Below are positions 7,167-14,394 of a DNA stretch of 15,640 nucleotides, piece by piece. The DNA is from JBOFHT01 sp051649785 (lineage in GTDB: Archaea; Methanobacteriota; Methanobacteria; Methanobacteriales; Methanobacteriaceae). How positions within the stretch are numbered: position 1 is the stretch's first letter; each line of letters begins with the position of its first letter. The translations under genes were made by a program, and so were the position numbers. The notes beneath the pieces were generated by a model. The model ran no database searches, had not been told where the DNA came from, and was given only the letters and a program-made list of their open reading frames with translations. The stretch is taken from the NCBI GenBank assembly GCA_051649785.1, contig JBOFHT010000048.1:1-15640 (forward strand), read 5' to 3'.

Positions 7167-8307
7167 GTTCCCTATACTTAGGTTTAAAGAATTTAAAGAT
7201 GAATGGGTTGAGAAAAAATTAGGAGATATTTGTGATGTTAGAGATGGGACACATAGTTCTCCTAAATTTCTCAAAAAAGGGGTTCCGTTAATAACATCCA
7301 AAAATTTGATGAAAAATGGTTCAATTAATTTTGAGGATGTTAAATTAATATCTGAAGAAGATTATATTGATATTAATAGAAGATCTTTAGTTAACATTGG
7401 GGATATATTATTTGGAATGATAGGGACAATTGGAAATCCTGTAGTGGTAAATGATGAGGGGTTTGCTATAAAAAATGTTGCATTAATAAAGGAAAAAAAA
7501 CTTATTAAAAATAATTTTTTAATTTATATTTTACAAAGTAGTATAATATCCAAACAGTTTTATCGTTTAAATACTGGTGGAACACAAAAATTTGTAGCAT
7601 TAGGTATTATTAGGGAATTAAAAATTAATGTTCCTTCACTAGAAGAACAAGAAAAAATAGCTAACTTTTTAGTATTAATTGATAAGAAGATAGAATTATT
7701 AGAAAAATCTTATTCGCTATATGAATCAATTAAGAAGATAACTCAGAAAAAAATATTTAATTGTGAATATAACTTTGAAGATTTTAATCAGCATCACATG
7801 TGGCGAAGAATAGTTTTAAGTGAATTAATTGAATCATCATCATCTAATTTATCTATAAATCAATTAGAAGAAAATCATGGAAAATATCCTCTATTTGGAG
7901 CCCAAGGATTTATAAAAAATATTAGTTTTTATGAAAAAGATAAAGATTACATAGCTATTGTTAAAGATGGTGCTGGTGTAGGGAGAACTTTCATTCTTCC
8001 AAAAAAATCATCCATTTTAGGAACACTACATTATTTATCACTGAAAGATGATACAAACAATAATTTAAAATTTATTTATTATTTAATTTCCACAATAAAC
8101 TTTAAAAAATATATTGTAGGTAGTACAATTCCACATATTTACTTTAAAGATTACTCAAAAATAAAAATAAAAATTCCTAATAAGAAAGAACAAGACAAAA
8201 TAGCAGAATTTCTAAGCTTTATTGATTCTAAAATTGAAATTGTTGAGTTAGAAATTAAAAATTTTGAAATGGTTAAAAAAGGTTTATTACAGAAAATGTT
8301 TATTTAA
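7165..8307 (+). CDS. hsdS: Type I specificity subunit HsdS, expressed copy
   Basis: The DNA-recognition subunit, which selects the bipartite target of the HsdM/HsdR complex. It has two target-recognition domains, about residues 1-150 and 205-335, each followed by a conserved helical region: SLEEQEKIANFL near 155-190 and NKKEQDKIAEFLSFIDSKIE near 330-365. The protein ends GLLQKMFI. I chose ATG 7165 (380 aa, MFPILRFKEFKDEW) because this matches the usual HsdS N terminus. A TTG at 7111 would add 18 hydrophobic residues without support. There is no clear ribosome site, so translation probably depends on coupling to hsdM or on the structure at 7123-7166. The ATG lies 9 bp outside a 48-bp inverted repeat shared with the silent hsdS, so everything from codon 4 on is exchangeable. 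Confidence 0.88.
   Translation: MFPILRFKEFKDEWVEKKLGDICDVRDGTHSSPKFLKKGVPLITSKNLMKNGSINFEDVKLISEEDYIDINRRSLVNIGDILFGMIGTIGNPVVVNDEGFAIKNVALIKEKKLIKNNFLIYILQSSIISKQFYRLNTGGTQKFVALGIIRELKINVPSLEEQEKIANFLVLIDKKIELLEKSYSLYESIKKITQKKIFNCEYNFEDFNQHHMWRRIVLSELIESSSSNLSINQLEENHGKYPLFGAQGFIKNISFYEKDKDYIAIVKDGAGVGRTFILPKKSSILGTLHYLSLKDDTNNNLKFIYYLISTINFKKYIVGSTIPHIYFKDYSKIKIKIPNKKEQDKIAEFLSFIDSKIEIVELEIKNFEMVKKGLLQKMFI
7174..7221 (+). repeat. 48-bp inverted repeat, copy at the expressed hsdS
   Basis: Identical to the reverse complement of 9399-9446 except position 7212 (G against A): 47/48. It encodes ILRFKEFKDEWVEKKL, with the same reading frame in both copies. The flanks diverge at once on both sides, as expected for a recombination site kept uniform by repeated inversion. 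Confidence 0.88.
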
Positions 8308-8336
8308 ACAAGCATCTGCTGTAATAATCCTTTTTT
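8275..8336. terminator. Bidirectional terminator between the convergent hsdS genes
   Basis: AAAAAAGGTTTATTACAG (8275-8292) is the reverse complement of 8319-8336 with one mismatch. The arms encode the homologous GLLQ ends of the two proteins, and the T-runs on each strand follow the stem. The two TAA stops overlap in the loop (8304-8307). The layout serves both genes as a terminator. Confidence 0.55.
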
Positions 8337-9446
8337 TGTGCTTATCAAACAATTTATATCTTTTTTATTTAAATTTATTTTTTTATCTAATTTATCCAAT
8401 AAATTTGATATTTTTAATTGCTCTGCTAATTCAGGAATAAATATTTTAAAGTTGTTCAAATCCTTTTTTTGTATATTAGGTAATCCTGAACCAACTCTAA
8501 GTTTCATAATTTTGGTTTTATTATATTTTAAATTTTGATATAAAAATTTTTTATCAATATCTTTACTTACCTTTTGTAATGAATAGCAATGTCCACCACA
8601 CCAGAATTTGTGCATGTTATAGTTTACATAGCCACAGGAGTTTCCCCCTTCACTAATTGTAATTGTATTTTCATATGTATTCCAGTTATCTGTAAATCCT
8701 GAAGGTTCAACCCCTCCATTTAGAACATAATATTTCCCATAGTTTATCATTTCTGATTTGTTTAGTTGATCTCCTTTTTTTATTTCACAAATATTTCCTA
8801 AATTTTTTTCACACCATGCTGAAAAGTAATTATTATTTTTATCTTTAAATCTCAACTTTTGATTAAATATTTTCTGAGATAATGCTTTCTTTATAGATTC
8901 ATATAACGAACTTTGCTTTTTAAGAAGTTCTATTTTTTTAGTTAGGTTTGATAAAAAGTTGACAATCCTTTTCTGTTCAGACAGTGATGGAAATTTTAAT
9001 TTTAAGTGTTTTAGATGTGATGCATATAAATGTACAACTGAAACACCTTGTGCTAGTTTAGATATTTCTTTAACTTTAAAATTTAAGTAATAAGAAAGAA
9101 AAGAACCATTTTCTTTTGTTCTAATTATAATTGTGTCCCCGCCAATTGCAATGCCACTTTCTAAAATACATGAAGCAGTAGCTATATCCTTAGTAGTTTC
9201 TCCAGAACTAGGGACAATAACGTCATTTTTTTCACTAAAAACAAGATTCTCATTTTTTACATTTGTTTTGGAAAAAACATAAGATATTTCTTCATTGTAT
9301 ACTGTATATAACTCCCCATATCTTATACAATTAATTCCATTTTTTGTAATGTCTTTTTTTGAAATTCCTCTACCTTTAGAAAACTTTGATGTTTCATATA
9401 ATTTTTTTTCAACCCATTCATCTTTAAATTCTTTAAACCTAAGTAT
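8304..9446 (-). CDS. hsdS: Silent HsdS cassette (complete specificity subunit without start codon)
   Basis: Reading the minus strand from 9446, a continuous 380-codon frame encodes a full HsdS: ILRFKEFKDEWVEKKL, then a different first recognition domain (for example NGINCIRYGELYTVYNEE and SSGETTKDIATASC), a central conserved region (SEQKRIVNFLSNLTKKIELL), a second recognition domain, and a conserved C-terminal region ending GLLQQMLV. No ATG, GTG or TTG occurs in frame until a TTG at 8855, inside the protein, and a TGA lies immediately before the first codon. Only the second half (8304-8855, 183 aa) would be found by ordinary gene calling. No frameshift or internal stop was found. Inversion at the 48-bp repeats would fuse it to ATG TTC CCT at 7165-7173, in frame, giving 383 aa. 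It is a stored alternative specificity rather than a decayed gene. Confidence 0.85.
   Translation of the reverse strand: MLRFKEFKDEWVEKKLYETSKFSKGRGISKKDITKNGINCIRYGELYTVYNEEISYVFSKTNVKNENLVFSEKNDVIVPSSGETTKDIATASCILESGIAIGGDTIIIRTKENGSFLSYYLNFKVKEISKLAQGVSVVHLYASHLKHLKLKFPSLSEQKRIVNFLSNLTKKIELLKKQSSLYESIKKALSQKIFNQKLRFKDKNNNYFSAWCEKNLGNICEIKKGDQLNKSEMINYGKYYVLNGGVEPSGFTDNWNTYENTITISEGGNSCGYVNYNMHKFWCGGHCYSLQKVSKDIDKKFLYQNLKYNKTKIMKLRVGSGLPNIQKKDLNNFKIFIPELAEQLKISNLLDKLDKKINLNKKDINCLISTKKGLLQQMLV
9399..9446 (-). repeat. 48-bp inverted repeat, copy at the silent hsdS
   Basis: Partner of 7174-7221 (47/48 identical, opposite orientation), 2.2 kb apart. Together they bound the invertible segment 7174-9446. 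The crossover region begins at codon ATA-CTT-AGG and ends within EKKL. Confidence 0.88.
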
Positions 9447-9500
9447 TCAGAAATTGGTATTTAGCCCTAATTTCATGAAAATTAATTTAATCTCATTTAA

Positions 9501-9995
9501 TTAAAAATGTTTTAAATTTTTATATTTTGATTCAATATTTGTTATTCTTTTATTTAAGTTTTTTATGGCTTTTTGGATATCTGATTTTTGTTTAGGATTC
9601 TCATCATTTTCTATGTCCTCTATTTCTCTTTCTGCTTCATTTAAATCAATATCTGTAATATCTGTAGGAAACATATTGTCGATTTCTTCATCAGTATAAT
9701 TGATTATCTTTTCATCAAATATTTTTGCTTGCTCTTTCATCTCTTTCATTGCCAATTCATTTTGTATTTTATCAAGCAGTTGGACAATTTCTGATTTTGA
9801 ATTTATTCTATATTGGCTACTTTCTTTTATTATTAACTCTTGTCTAATTAAATCATCAATAAATTTATTTAGTGTGATTCTTGATATCTCTGATCCAACA
9901 GCTATTTGTTGCTTGCTATATGAATAAAAAGGATGTGCTAATAAATAATCTATAACTTTTACTTTAGGGTAGTTTCCAAAAATTTCCGCTAACAT
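9501..9995 (-). CDS. Winged helix-turn-helix regulator with acidic coiled-coil tail
   Basis: 164 residues. Residues 1-75 look like the small archaeal winged-helix proteins that begin GNYPKVKVIDYLLAHPF. The recognition helix lies in SEISRITLNKFIDDLIRQ (about 34-51), followed by a short wing (ELIIKESSQYRI). Residues 75-164 are charged and helical: QNELAMKEMKEQAKIFDE, an acidic stretch (EAEREIEDIENDENP) and a final coiled coil (IQKAIKNLNKRITNIESK). It probably acts as a DNA-binding regulator, perhaps autoregulatory through the palindrome at 10047-10063. It lies upstream of the silent hsdS in the same direction (54 bp), so its transcript would run into that cassette. The specific target is unknown. 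A bearing on the R-M locus is inferred only from position. Confidence 0.6.
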   Translation of the reverse strand: MLAEIFGNYPKVKVIDYLLAHPFYSYSKQQIAVGSEISRITLNKFIDDLIRQELIIKESSQYRINSKSEIVQLLDKIQNELAMKEMKEQAKIFDEKIINYTDEEIDNMFPTDITDIDLNEAEREIEDIENDENPKQKSDIQKAIKNLNKRITNIESKYKNLKHF

Positions 9996-10013
9996 AATAT
10001 CAATTTTCCATAA

Positions 10014-10030
10014 ACTTAGGTTTTAAGAAT
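10014..10030 (+). repeat. Partial third copy of the hsdS inversion sequence
   Basis: ACTTAGGTTTTAAGAAT matches 7176-7192 of the 48-bp repeat at 16 of 17 positions, in the same orientation. It can be read as KLRF followed by a stop, the motif at the start of HsdS proteins. It may be a relic of a further hsdS fragment, or chance in AT-rich DNA. Confidence 0.25.
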
Positions 10031-10046
10031 AGTTTTGTATATTTTT

Positions 10047-10063
10047 TATACATTTTATGTATA
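10047..10063. promoter_or_regulatory. Palindrome in the divergent promoter region, candidate operator
   Basis: TATACATTTTATGTATA is a perfect 7-bp inverted repeat with a 3-bp spacer. It overlaps a TATAAAAAA sequence on the minus strand, about 45-55 bp upstream of the winged-helix gene at 9995, where a bound protein would block TATA recognition. Autoregulation is inferred. Confidence 0.4.
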
Positions 10064-10217
10064 ATAATTATGTATTTTATCATTAATAAATTTTTTGGAA
10101 ATTATTATTATATTTCCATATAACTAATATGCATTTTTAATATAATTTTTATATTTATTAATATTTATATATTATTAAGTATATAATTATTAATACTTAT
10201 TTAAGGAGTTATGGATT

Positions 10218-10493
10218 ATGAAAGAAGCTGTTAAAATACAGGAAGAAATTGTTTTTTCACTTTTTAGAACTAAACATATTGGCAAAAGACATACTCCCAT
10301 AAAGAATTTATGTAAAAGATTAACTCCTATTTCTTGTAAAGATGTTAATAAAGAATTAAAAGTTTTATTAAAACAAGGAATAGTTCTTCCTTACAAAACT
10401 AACCATGGATTTGATGTTAGATTAAATTATAAAGAAATTAAGAAGATTGAAATTATTATTACAGAAAGAATGAAAAAATTAAGAGGATTATAG
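10218..10493 (+). CDS. Small basic winged-helix-like protein, 91 aa
   Basis: A basic 91-residue protein (starts MKEAVKIQEEIVFSLFRTKH) with the pattern IGKRHTPIKNLCKRLTPISCKDVNKELKVLLKQGIVLPYKTNHGFDVRLN given here in part: a predicted helix-turn-helix (CKDVNKELKVLLKQG, about 50-64) and a strand-turn-strand wing (VLPYKTNHGFDVRL). This is the shape of small archaeal DNA-binding proteins of unassigned role. AAGGAG at 10203-10208 lies 9 nt before ATG 10218. An earlier ATG at 10211 is out of frame and stops after seven codons. It is divergent from the 164-aa regulator, with a 222-bp shared AT-rich upstream region. Function is unknown. Confidence 0.6.
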   Translation: MKEAVKIQEEIVFSLFRTKHIGKRHTPIKNLCKRLTPISCKDVNKELKVLLKQGIVLPYKTNHGFDVRLNYKEIKKIEIIITERMKKLRGL

Positions 10494-10550
10494 TTATAGT
10501 AAAACTCATTAGTAAACTATAGCCGTAATTTAAATAATAACTTTTAATAG

Positions 10551-11351
10551 CTATTTCTTTGACCCGTGTTTTTTAGCACTTATTATAAATTGGTTTCTAT
10601 CATTATACAAAGTTTTATAGCCAAAATTAAGTGCAAAAAATACAGATAATACAGTTGAGGCACATATTGAAATCATAATAGCTATTTGGTACATTATTGA
10701 GGTCATTGGAAGGGTTCCTGCTAAAATTTGGCCGGTCATTGTTCCTGGAAGGAAAACTATTCCCATTCCTACCATGGAATTTATTGTTGGAACTAATGCA
10801 GTTTCAAGAGCATTATTTACAAATGGTAATAAAATCTTCTTAGGACTAGCCCCTAAATTTGTTAATGTTTCTATTTTAGCTTTTTGCTGTTCTATATTTT
10901 CACCAAATACTTTTAAAGCAAGATTTAATCCAGTCATTGAATTTCCTATTACCATTCCTCCAAGGGGGATGGTATATTGTGGATTAAATATATTAACTCC
11001 TACTATAATCATTACAAAAAATATTAATATAAAAATCCCATTTAATCCTAGTGATAATGCAACTATTGTTTTAAATTCCCTATTTAGCTGTGGGTTTTTG
11101 TGTAATACATACCTTATTGCAAATATTAACATGACTCCTACATAAGCTACTGTAAATGCAGGATGTGGGTTTTTAAATATATATGTTAAGATTAACCCAG
11201 CTAAAACTAGCTGAACTGTCATTCTAATACTTGAAACTAATAGCTGTTTAGTTTGGTCTATTTTTGACCTTTTTAATATTATTAATACTACAATTAATAG
11301 TACATAAACTAAACTAAACTGTATTATATTTAATTCAACTGCTCCAGGCAT
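10551..11351 (-). CDS. fetB: FetB-type ABC transporter permease (iron export family, UPF0014)
   Basis: An integral membrane permease of 266 residues, the usual length for the FetB/YbbM (UPF0014) family, whose Escherichia coli member takes part in iron export. About seven membrane spans are visible (near 10-27, 40-58, 66-83, 96-118, 127-148, 186-203 and 220-243). Family signatures are IPLGGMVIGNSMTG (128-141), a cytoplasmic segment with TNLGASPKKILLP (164-176) that fits a coupling helix to the ATPase, and FLPGTMTGQILAG (200-212). ATG 11351 has GGAGGA 5-6 nt upstream. The gene begins 25 nt after the ATPase gene, so the two form an operon. The transported substrate (iron or another metal) is assumed from the family. 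Confidence 0.85.
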   Translation of the reverse strand: MPGAVELNIIQFSLVYVLLIVVLIILKRSKIDQTKQLLVSSIRMTVQLVLAGLILTYIFKNPHPAFTVAYVGVMLIFAIRYVLHKNPQLNREFKTIVALSLGLNGIFILIFFVMIIVGVNIFNPQYTIPLGGMVIGNSMTGLNLALKVFGENIEQQKAKIETLTNLGASPKKILLPFVNNALETALVPTINSMVGMGIVFLPGTMTGQILAGTLPMTSIMYQIAIMISICASTVLSVFFALNFGYKTLYNDRNQFIISAKKHGSKK

Positions 11352-11376
11352 TTATATCCTCCATTTTAAATTAAGT

Positions 11377-12003
11377 TTACATAATTCTAATTATTTTATC
11401 AGCAAACTTATCAATAATCTCATTATCATGGCTAACAATAATAATAGTAATATTTTCTTCTTTAGCAAACTTAATAATATTTTCAAGCATATTATACTTA
11501 TTTTCTTCATCTAATGCTGAGGTAGGTTCATCTAAAAGAAGAACATTAGGAATAAATGACAAATAAATAGCTGTGTAAACTCTTTGTCTTTCTCCACCTG
11601 ACATTTTACTACAATCAGTATCTAATGGGAAATCAATAGAAGATATGTTTAAAAATGATTTTATTTCACTATCATTAATTATTTCAACTTCTCTATAATT
11701 ATAAAACTCTTTAAAGTTCTCTTTTATGCTTTTATTAAATAGAAAAACCTCTTGACTAATTAATGAAACTTCTTTTCTAAGTTTTATAGTATCAATATTT
11801 TTTATATTTTTATCATTGTAGTAAATTTCCCCACTACTAGGGGCTAAACTTCCATTAAATAGCTTTAATAAGCTTGTTTTACCCGTTCCACTTTTTCCAA
11901 CAATAAATGTACAGGTATTCTTTTCTATTTCCATATCTGGATATTTAATCTCATTATTAAAAGTAAGATTTCTAGTTTTAAAAACATTATTCAAATCATT
12001 CAC
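11377..12003 (-). CDS. fetA: FetA-type ABC transporter ATP-binding protein
   Basis: A cytoplasmic ATPase of 208 residues that would power the FetB permease encoded downstream. It has Walker A GKSGTGKT (36-43), Q-loop Q84, the ABC signature SGGER (135-139), Walker B VLLLDEP (154-160), the D-loop SALDEE and H-loop H192 in IVSHD. All catalytic residues are present. Short, stand-alone ATPases of this size next to a UPF0014 permease are typical of FetA/YbbL. The frame opens at GTG 12003, but AGGTGA overlaps that GTG and sits 4 nt before an in-frame TTG at 11994, which may be the true start. It faces away from the adenine deaminase gene, with a shared AT-rich upstream region. Confidence 0.85.
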   Translation of the reverse strand: MNDLNNVFKTRNLTFNNEIKYPDMEIEKNTCTFIVGKSGTGKTSLLKLFNGSLAPSSGEIYYNDKNIKNIDTIKLRKEVSLISQEVFLFNKSIKENFKEFYNYREVEIINDSEIKSFLNISSIDFPLDTDCSKMSGGERQRVYTAIYLSFIPNVLLLDEPTSALDEENKYNMLENIIKFAKEENITIIIVSHDNEIIDKFADKIIRIM

Positions 12004-12012
12004 CTAAATTAC

Positions 12013-12020
12013 TATATATT
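12013..12020 (+). promoter_or_regulatory. Possible TATA box for the adenine deaminase transcript
   Basis: TATATATT in the fetA/ade divergent region. Transcription would begin near 12040, well upstream of ATG 12346, so the AAT-rich tract 12082-12345 would be transcribed as leader or coding sequence. Confidence 0.3.
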
Positions 12021-12081
12021 AATTAGTATTATAAATATTCTTATTAAAATTAGTAAAATTAGCAACAATAAAAATAAATAA

Positions 12082-12345
12082 GGCAATATTTATATTAGTA
12101 ATTGCAACACTAATAAATCAAATAATACCATTAATAATATTAATAATAATTCTAATATTATTTTCAGTAACAACTATAATAATAATAATAATAATTTCAA
12201 TATTAATAATAATATTAATAATAATTTTAATAACAATTATAATCTTAGTAATTTTAATAACAATTATAACTTTAATAGTTTTAATATTAATATTAACAGT
12301 AGTAATGGCAATAGTAATAATTTTAATAACAATTATAATGGTATT
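12082..12345 (+). repeat. AAT-rich tract, open in frame with adenine deaminase
   Basis: After a TAA at 12079-12081, 88 codons continue without a stop into ATG 12346. Over half are Asn (AAT/AAC), mixed with Ile, Ser, Phe and Tyr, including NNNNNN and repeats of FNNNYN. There is no ATG, GTG or TTG in this stretch, and no Shine-Dalgarno before 12346. Either it is a non-coding microsatellite expansion in the leader, or the protein starts at an unusual codon (an ATT or ATA) within it. The codon pattern matches the Asn inserts inside the gene. Confidence 0.55.
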
Positions 12346-14310
12346 ATGTCGTCTAATTCAATTATTAAAGGTAATATACTGGATATAGTTACTGGTAATA
12401 TTTTCCCTGGTGAAATTCATATTGATAATGGTTATATAGTTGATATTGTTAATTTTAACACTAAAATTGCTAATAAAAATAACAATGCTTTTAATTCTAT
12501 TTCTTCTTCTACTTCTTCTAATAATAACACTAATATTAATAATAATAGTAATTTTGATTTTAAAGGGATTTTAATTCCAGGGCTTATTGATGCTCATATT
12601 CATATTGAAAGCTCTTTTTTATCTCCTTCTCAATTTGCATTAGCTACAGTTCCTCATGGGACTACGGCTGTTGTTAATGATCCTCATGAAATAGCTAATG
12701 TTGCAGGAATTGAAGGAATTAATTTCATGGTTGAAAGTGCAAAAGATGCTCCTATGGATTTTTACTTTACAGCACCCTCTTGTGTTCCAGCTACTCCTTT
12801 TGAAAGCTCTGGAGCTACTTTAGATGTTAGTGATATTAAAAATCTTTTATCTAGAAATGATTTCTGTGCTTTAGGTGAAGTAATGAATTTTCCAGGTGTG
12901 ATTAAAAGAGATCCTAATGTTATGGCTAAGTTAAATGTGGCTAGATCTTTTAATAAGCCGATTGATGGTCATGCTCCTGGACTTTTTGGTAATGATTTAG
13001 CTAAATATGTAAATACTGGTGAATATGGCAACTACAGTACTACAATATCTACAGACCACGAATGTAGTAGTTACAACGAAGCTATTGAAAAAAAGAACTT
13101 AGGCATGAAAATTCTTATACGTGAGGGGTCTTCTGCTAAAAATATGGGAGCTATTTTGAATATAAGTGATACTAAAAACATAATGGATTTTCCTTTTAAA
13201 GATGACTTTTTAGTTTGTGATGATATCCACCCTAGTGACCTTTTAGAAGGACATGTTAATGAACTAATTAAAAAAGCAATTTATTATGGAGTTTCTCCAA
13301 TTGATGCAATTGCCATGGTTACTATTAACCCAGCTAAACACTATAATCTTGATTCAGGTTCAATTGAAATTGGTAAAAAAGCAAATATTATTTTAATTGA
13401 TAATTTAGAAGATTTTAATGTTTTAAAAGTTTATTATAAAGGTAAACTTGTAGCTAGAAATGGTGTTTCTTTGTATGATTCTAAGGATATTGATTTTAAT
13501 AGCCATGTTTTTAATAGTTTTCTTAATGTTAATAATGTTTCTTTTACTGATTTTGAGGTTAATATCAATACTAATAATAATGACATTAACCATAATATTA
13601 ATAGTAACAACAATTCCAACAATTATAATTCTAATTTTAATCACAATTCTAATTCCAATTATAACTCTAATACCCATTCTAATTATAATGCCAATTTAAA
13701 TAAGGTTAATGCTAATATTATTAAAGTTATTGATGGTGAATTAATTACTAAAAAAGAAATAGCTAGTTTAAATATTAGAAATAATAATTTTGGAAATATT
13801 ATTGTTGAAAATGATATTGAGAATGATATTTTAAAAATAGCAGTTATTAATAGATATGGTGATAAAAATGGGTGTAGCAGTAATGATAAAAGGTTTACTG
13901 GCAATATTGCTAATAGTTTCGTTTGTGGTTTTGGCATTAAGAAGGGGGCGTTAGCTTCTAGTTTTGCTCATGATTCACATAACATTATTGTTATAGGTTG
14001 TGATTCACTTTCTATGGAAAAAGCTGTTAATAAACTTATTAAAAATAAAGGTGGAATATCTGTTTACTGTGATGGTAACTTTACAGATTTAGAACTTCCT
14101 ATTGGAGGGATTATGTCTAATGAGAATGTTAAATCAGTATCTAGAAAATTAGATAATATTCATAATGTTTTAAAAGATATGGGATGTGTTCTTTCTTCAC
14201 CAATTACTACATTATCATTTATATCTCTTTTAGTTATTCCTGAGATTAAATTAAGTGATAGAGGATTATTTGATGTAGATAAATTTGATTTTATTAATAT
14301 AATTAGATAA
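12346..14310 (+). CDS. ade: Adenine deaminase with Asn-rich insertions
   Basis: A metal-dependent amidohydrolase that deaminates adenine to hypoxanthine and ammonia in purine salvage. Metal ligands and active-site motifs are present: HIHIESS (84-90), NDPHEIANV (111-119), ALGEVMNFPG (175-184, E178), GHAP (208-211), STDHE (235-239) and DDIHP (292-296). The C-terminal family motif AHDSHN (541-546) and LPIGGIMS (584-591) are intact. At 654 residues it is longer than the usual 550-600 because of Asn/Ser-rich inserts at about 41-70, between N-terminal strands, and about 405-452, between the barrel and the C-terminal domain. Both sit where surface loops are expected, so activity is probably kept. 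ATG 12346 lacks a ribosome site and the frame is open upstream, so the start is uncertain. Confidence 0.88.
   Translation: MSSNSIIKGNILDIVTGNIFPGEIHIDNGYIVDIVNFNTKIANKNNNAFNSISSSTSSNNNTNINNNSNFDFKGILIPGLIDAHIHIESSFLSPSQFALATVPHGTTAVVNDPHEIANVAGIEGINFMVESAKDAPMDFYFTAPSCVPATPFESSGATLDVSDIKNLLSRNDFCALGEVMNFPGVIKRDPNVMAKLNVARSFNKPIDGHAPGLFGNDLAKYVNTGEYGNYSTTISTDHECSSYNEAIEKKNLGMKILIREGSSAKNMGAILNISDTKNIMDFPFKDDFLVCDDIHPSDLLEGHVNELIKKAIYYGVSPIDAIAMVTINPAKHYNLDSGSIEIGKKANIILIDNLEDFNVLKVYYKGKLVARNGVSLYDSKDIDFNSHVFNSFLNVNNVSFTDFEVNINTNNNDINHNINSNNNSNNYNSNFNHNSNSNYNSNTHSNYNANLNKVNANIIKVIDGELITKKEIASLNIRNNNFGNIIVENDIENDILKIAVINRYGDKNGCSSNDKRFTGNIANSFVCGFGIKKGALASSFAHDSHNIIVIGCDSLSMEKAVNKLIKNKGGISVYCDGNFTDLELPIGGIMSNENVKSVSRKLDNIHNVLKDMGCVLSSPITTLSFISLLVIPEIKLSDRGLFDVDKFDFINIIR
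13556..13697 (+). repeat. Asn-codon repeat inside ade
   Basis: A run of AAT/AAC codons interrupted by Ser, His, Tyr and Ile encodes residues 404-450 (for example NNNSNNYNSNFNHNSNSNYN). The degenerate trinucleotide pattern suggests replication-slippage expansion followed by point changes. Confidence 0.6.
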
Positions 14311-14343
14311 TATCGATTGTTATGATTTTATATTATTAATAGT

Positions 14344-14363
14344 AATAATAGTGCCCTATTATT
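14344..14363. terminator. Bidirectional terminator between ade and the DUF447 gene
   Basis: AATAATAG and CTATTATT form a perfect 8-bp stem with a TGCC loop, followed by T-rich sequence. It lies midway in the 84-bp gap between two convergent genes. Confidence 0.5.
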
Positions 14364-14394
14364 TTCTACTCTAATGTTTATTTAGAATTAATAC

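Noticed and set aside
8304..8855. 183-aa HsdS fragment starting at TTG 8855
   Set aside because: The frame continues upstream to 9446 without a stop and encodes the rest of HsdS. The TTG is an internal Leu codon, so a truncated gene is an artefact of start-codon rules.
9295..9504. 69-codon plus-strand ORF
   Set aside because: It is antisense to the 5' part of the silent hsdS, whose protein sequence is clearly conserved.
13423..13937. Several overlapping hydrophobic ORFs opposite or out of frame with ade
   Set aside because: They are by-products of AAT/ATT repeats, which encode Ile, Leu or Val in other frames. The ade frame is the conserved one.
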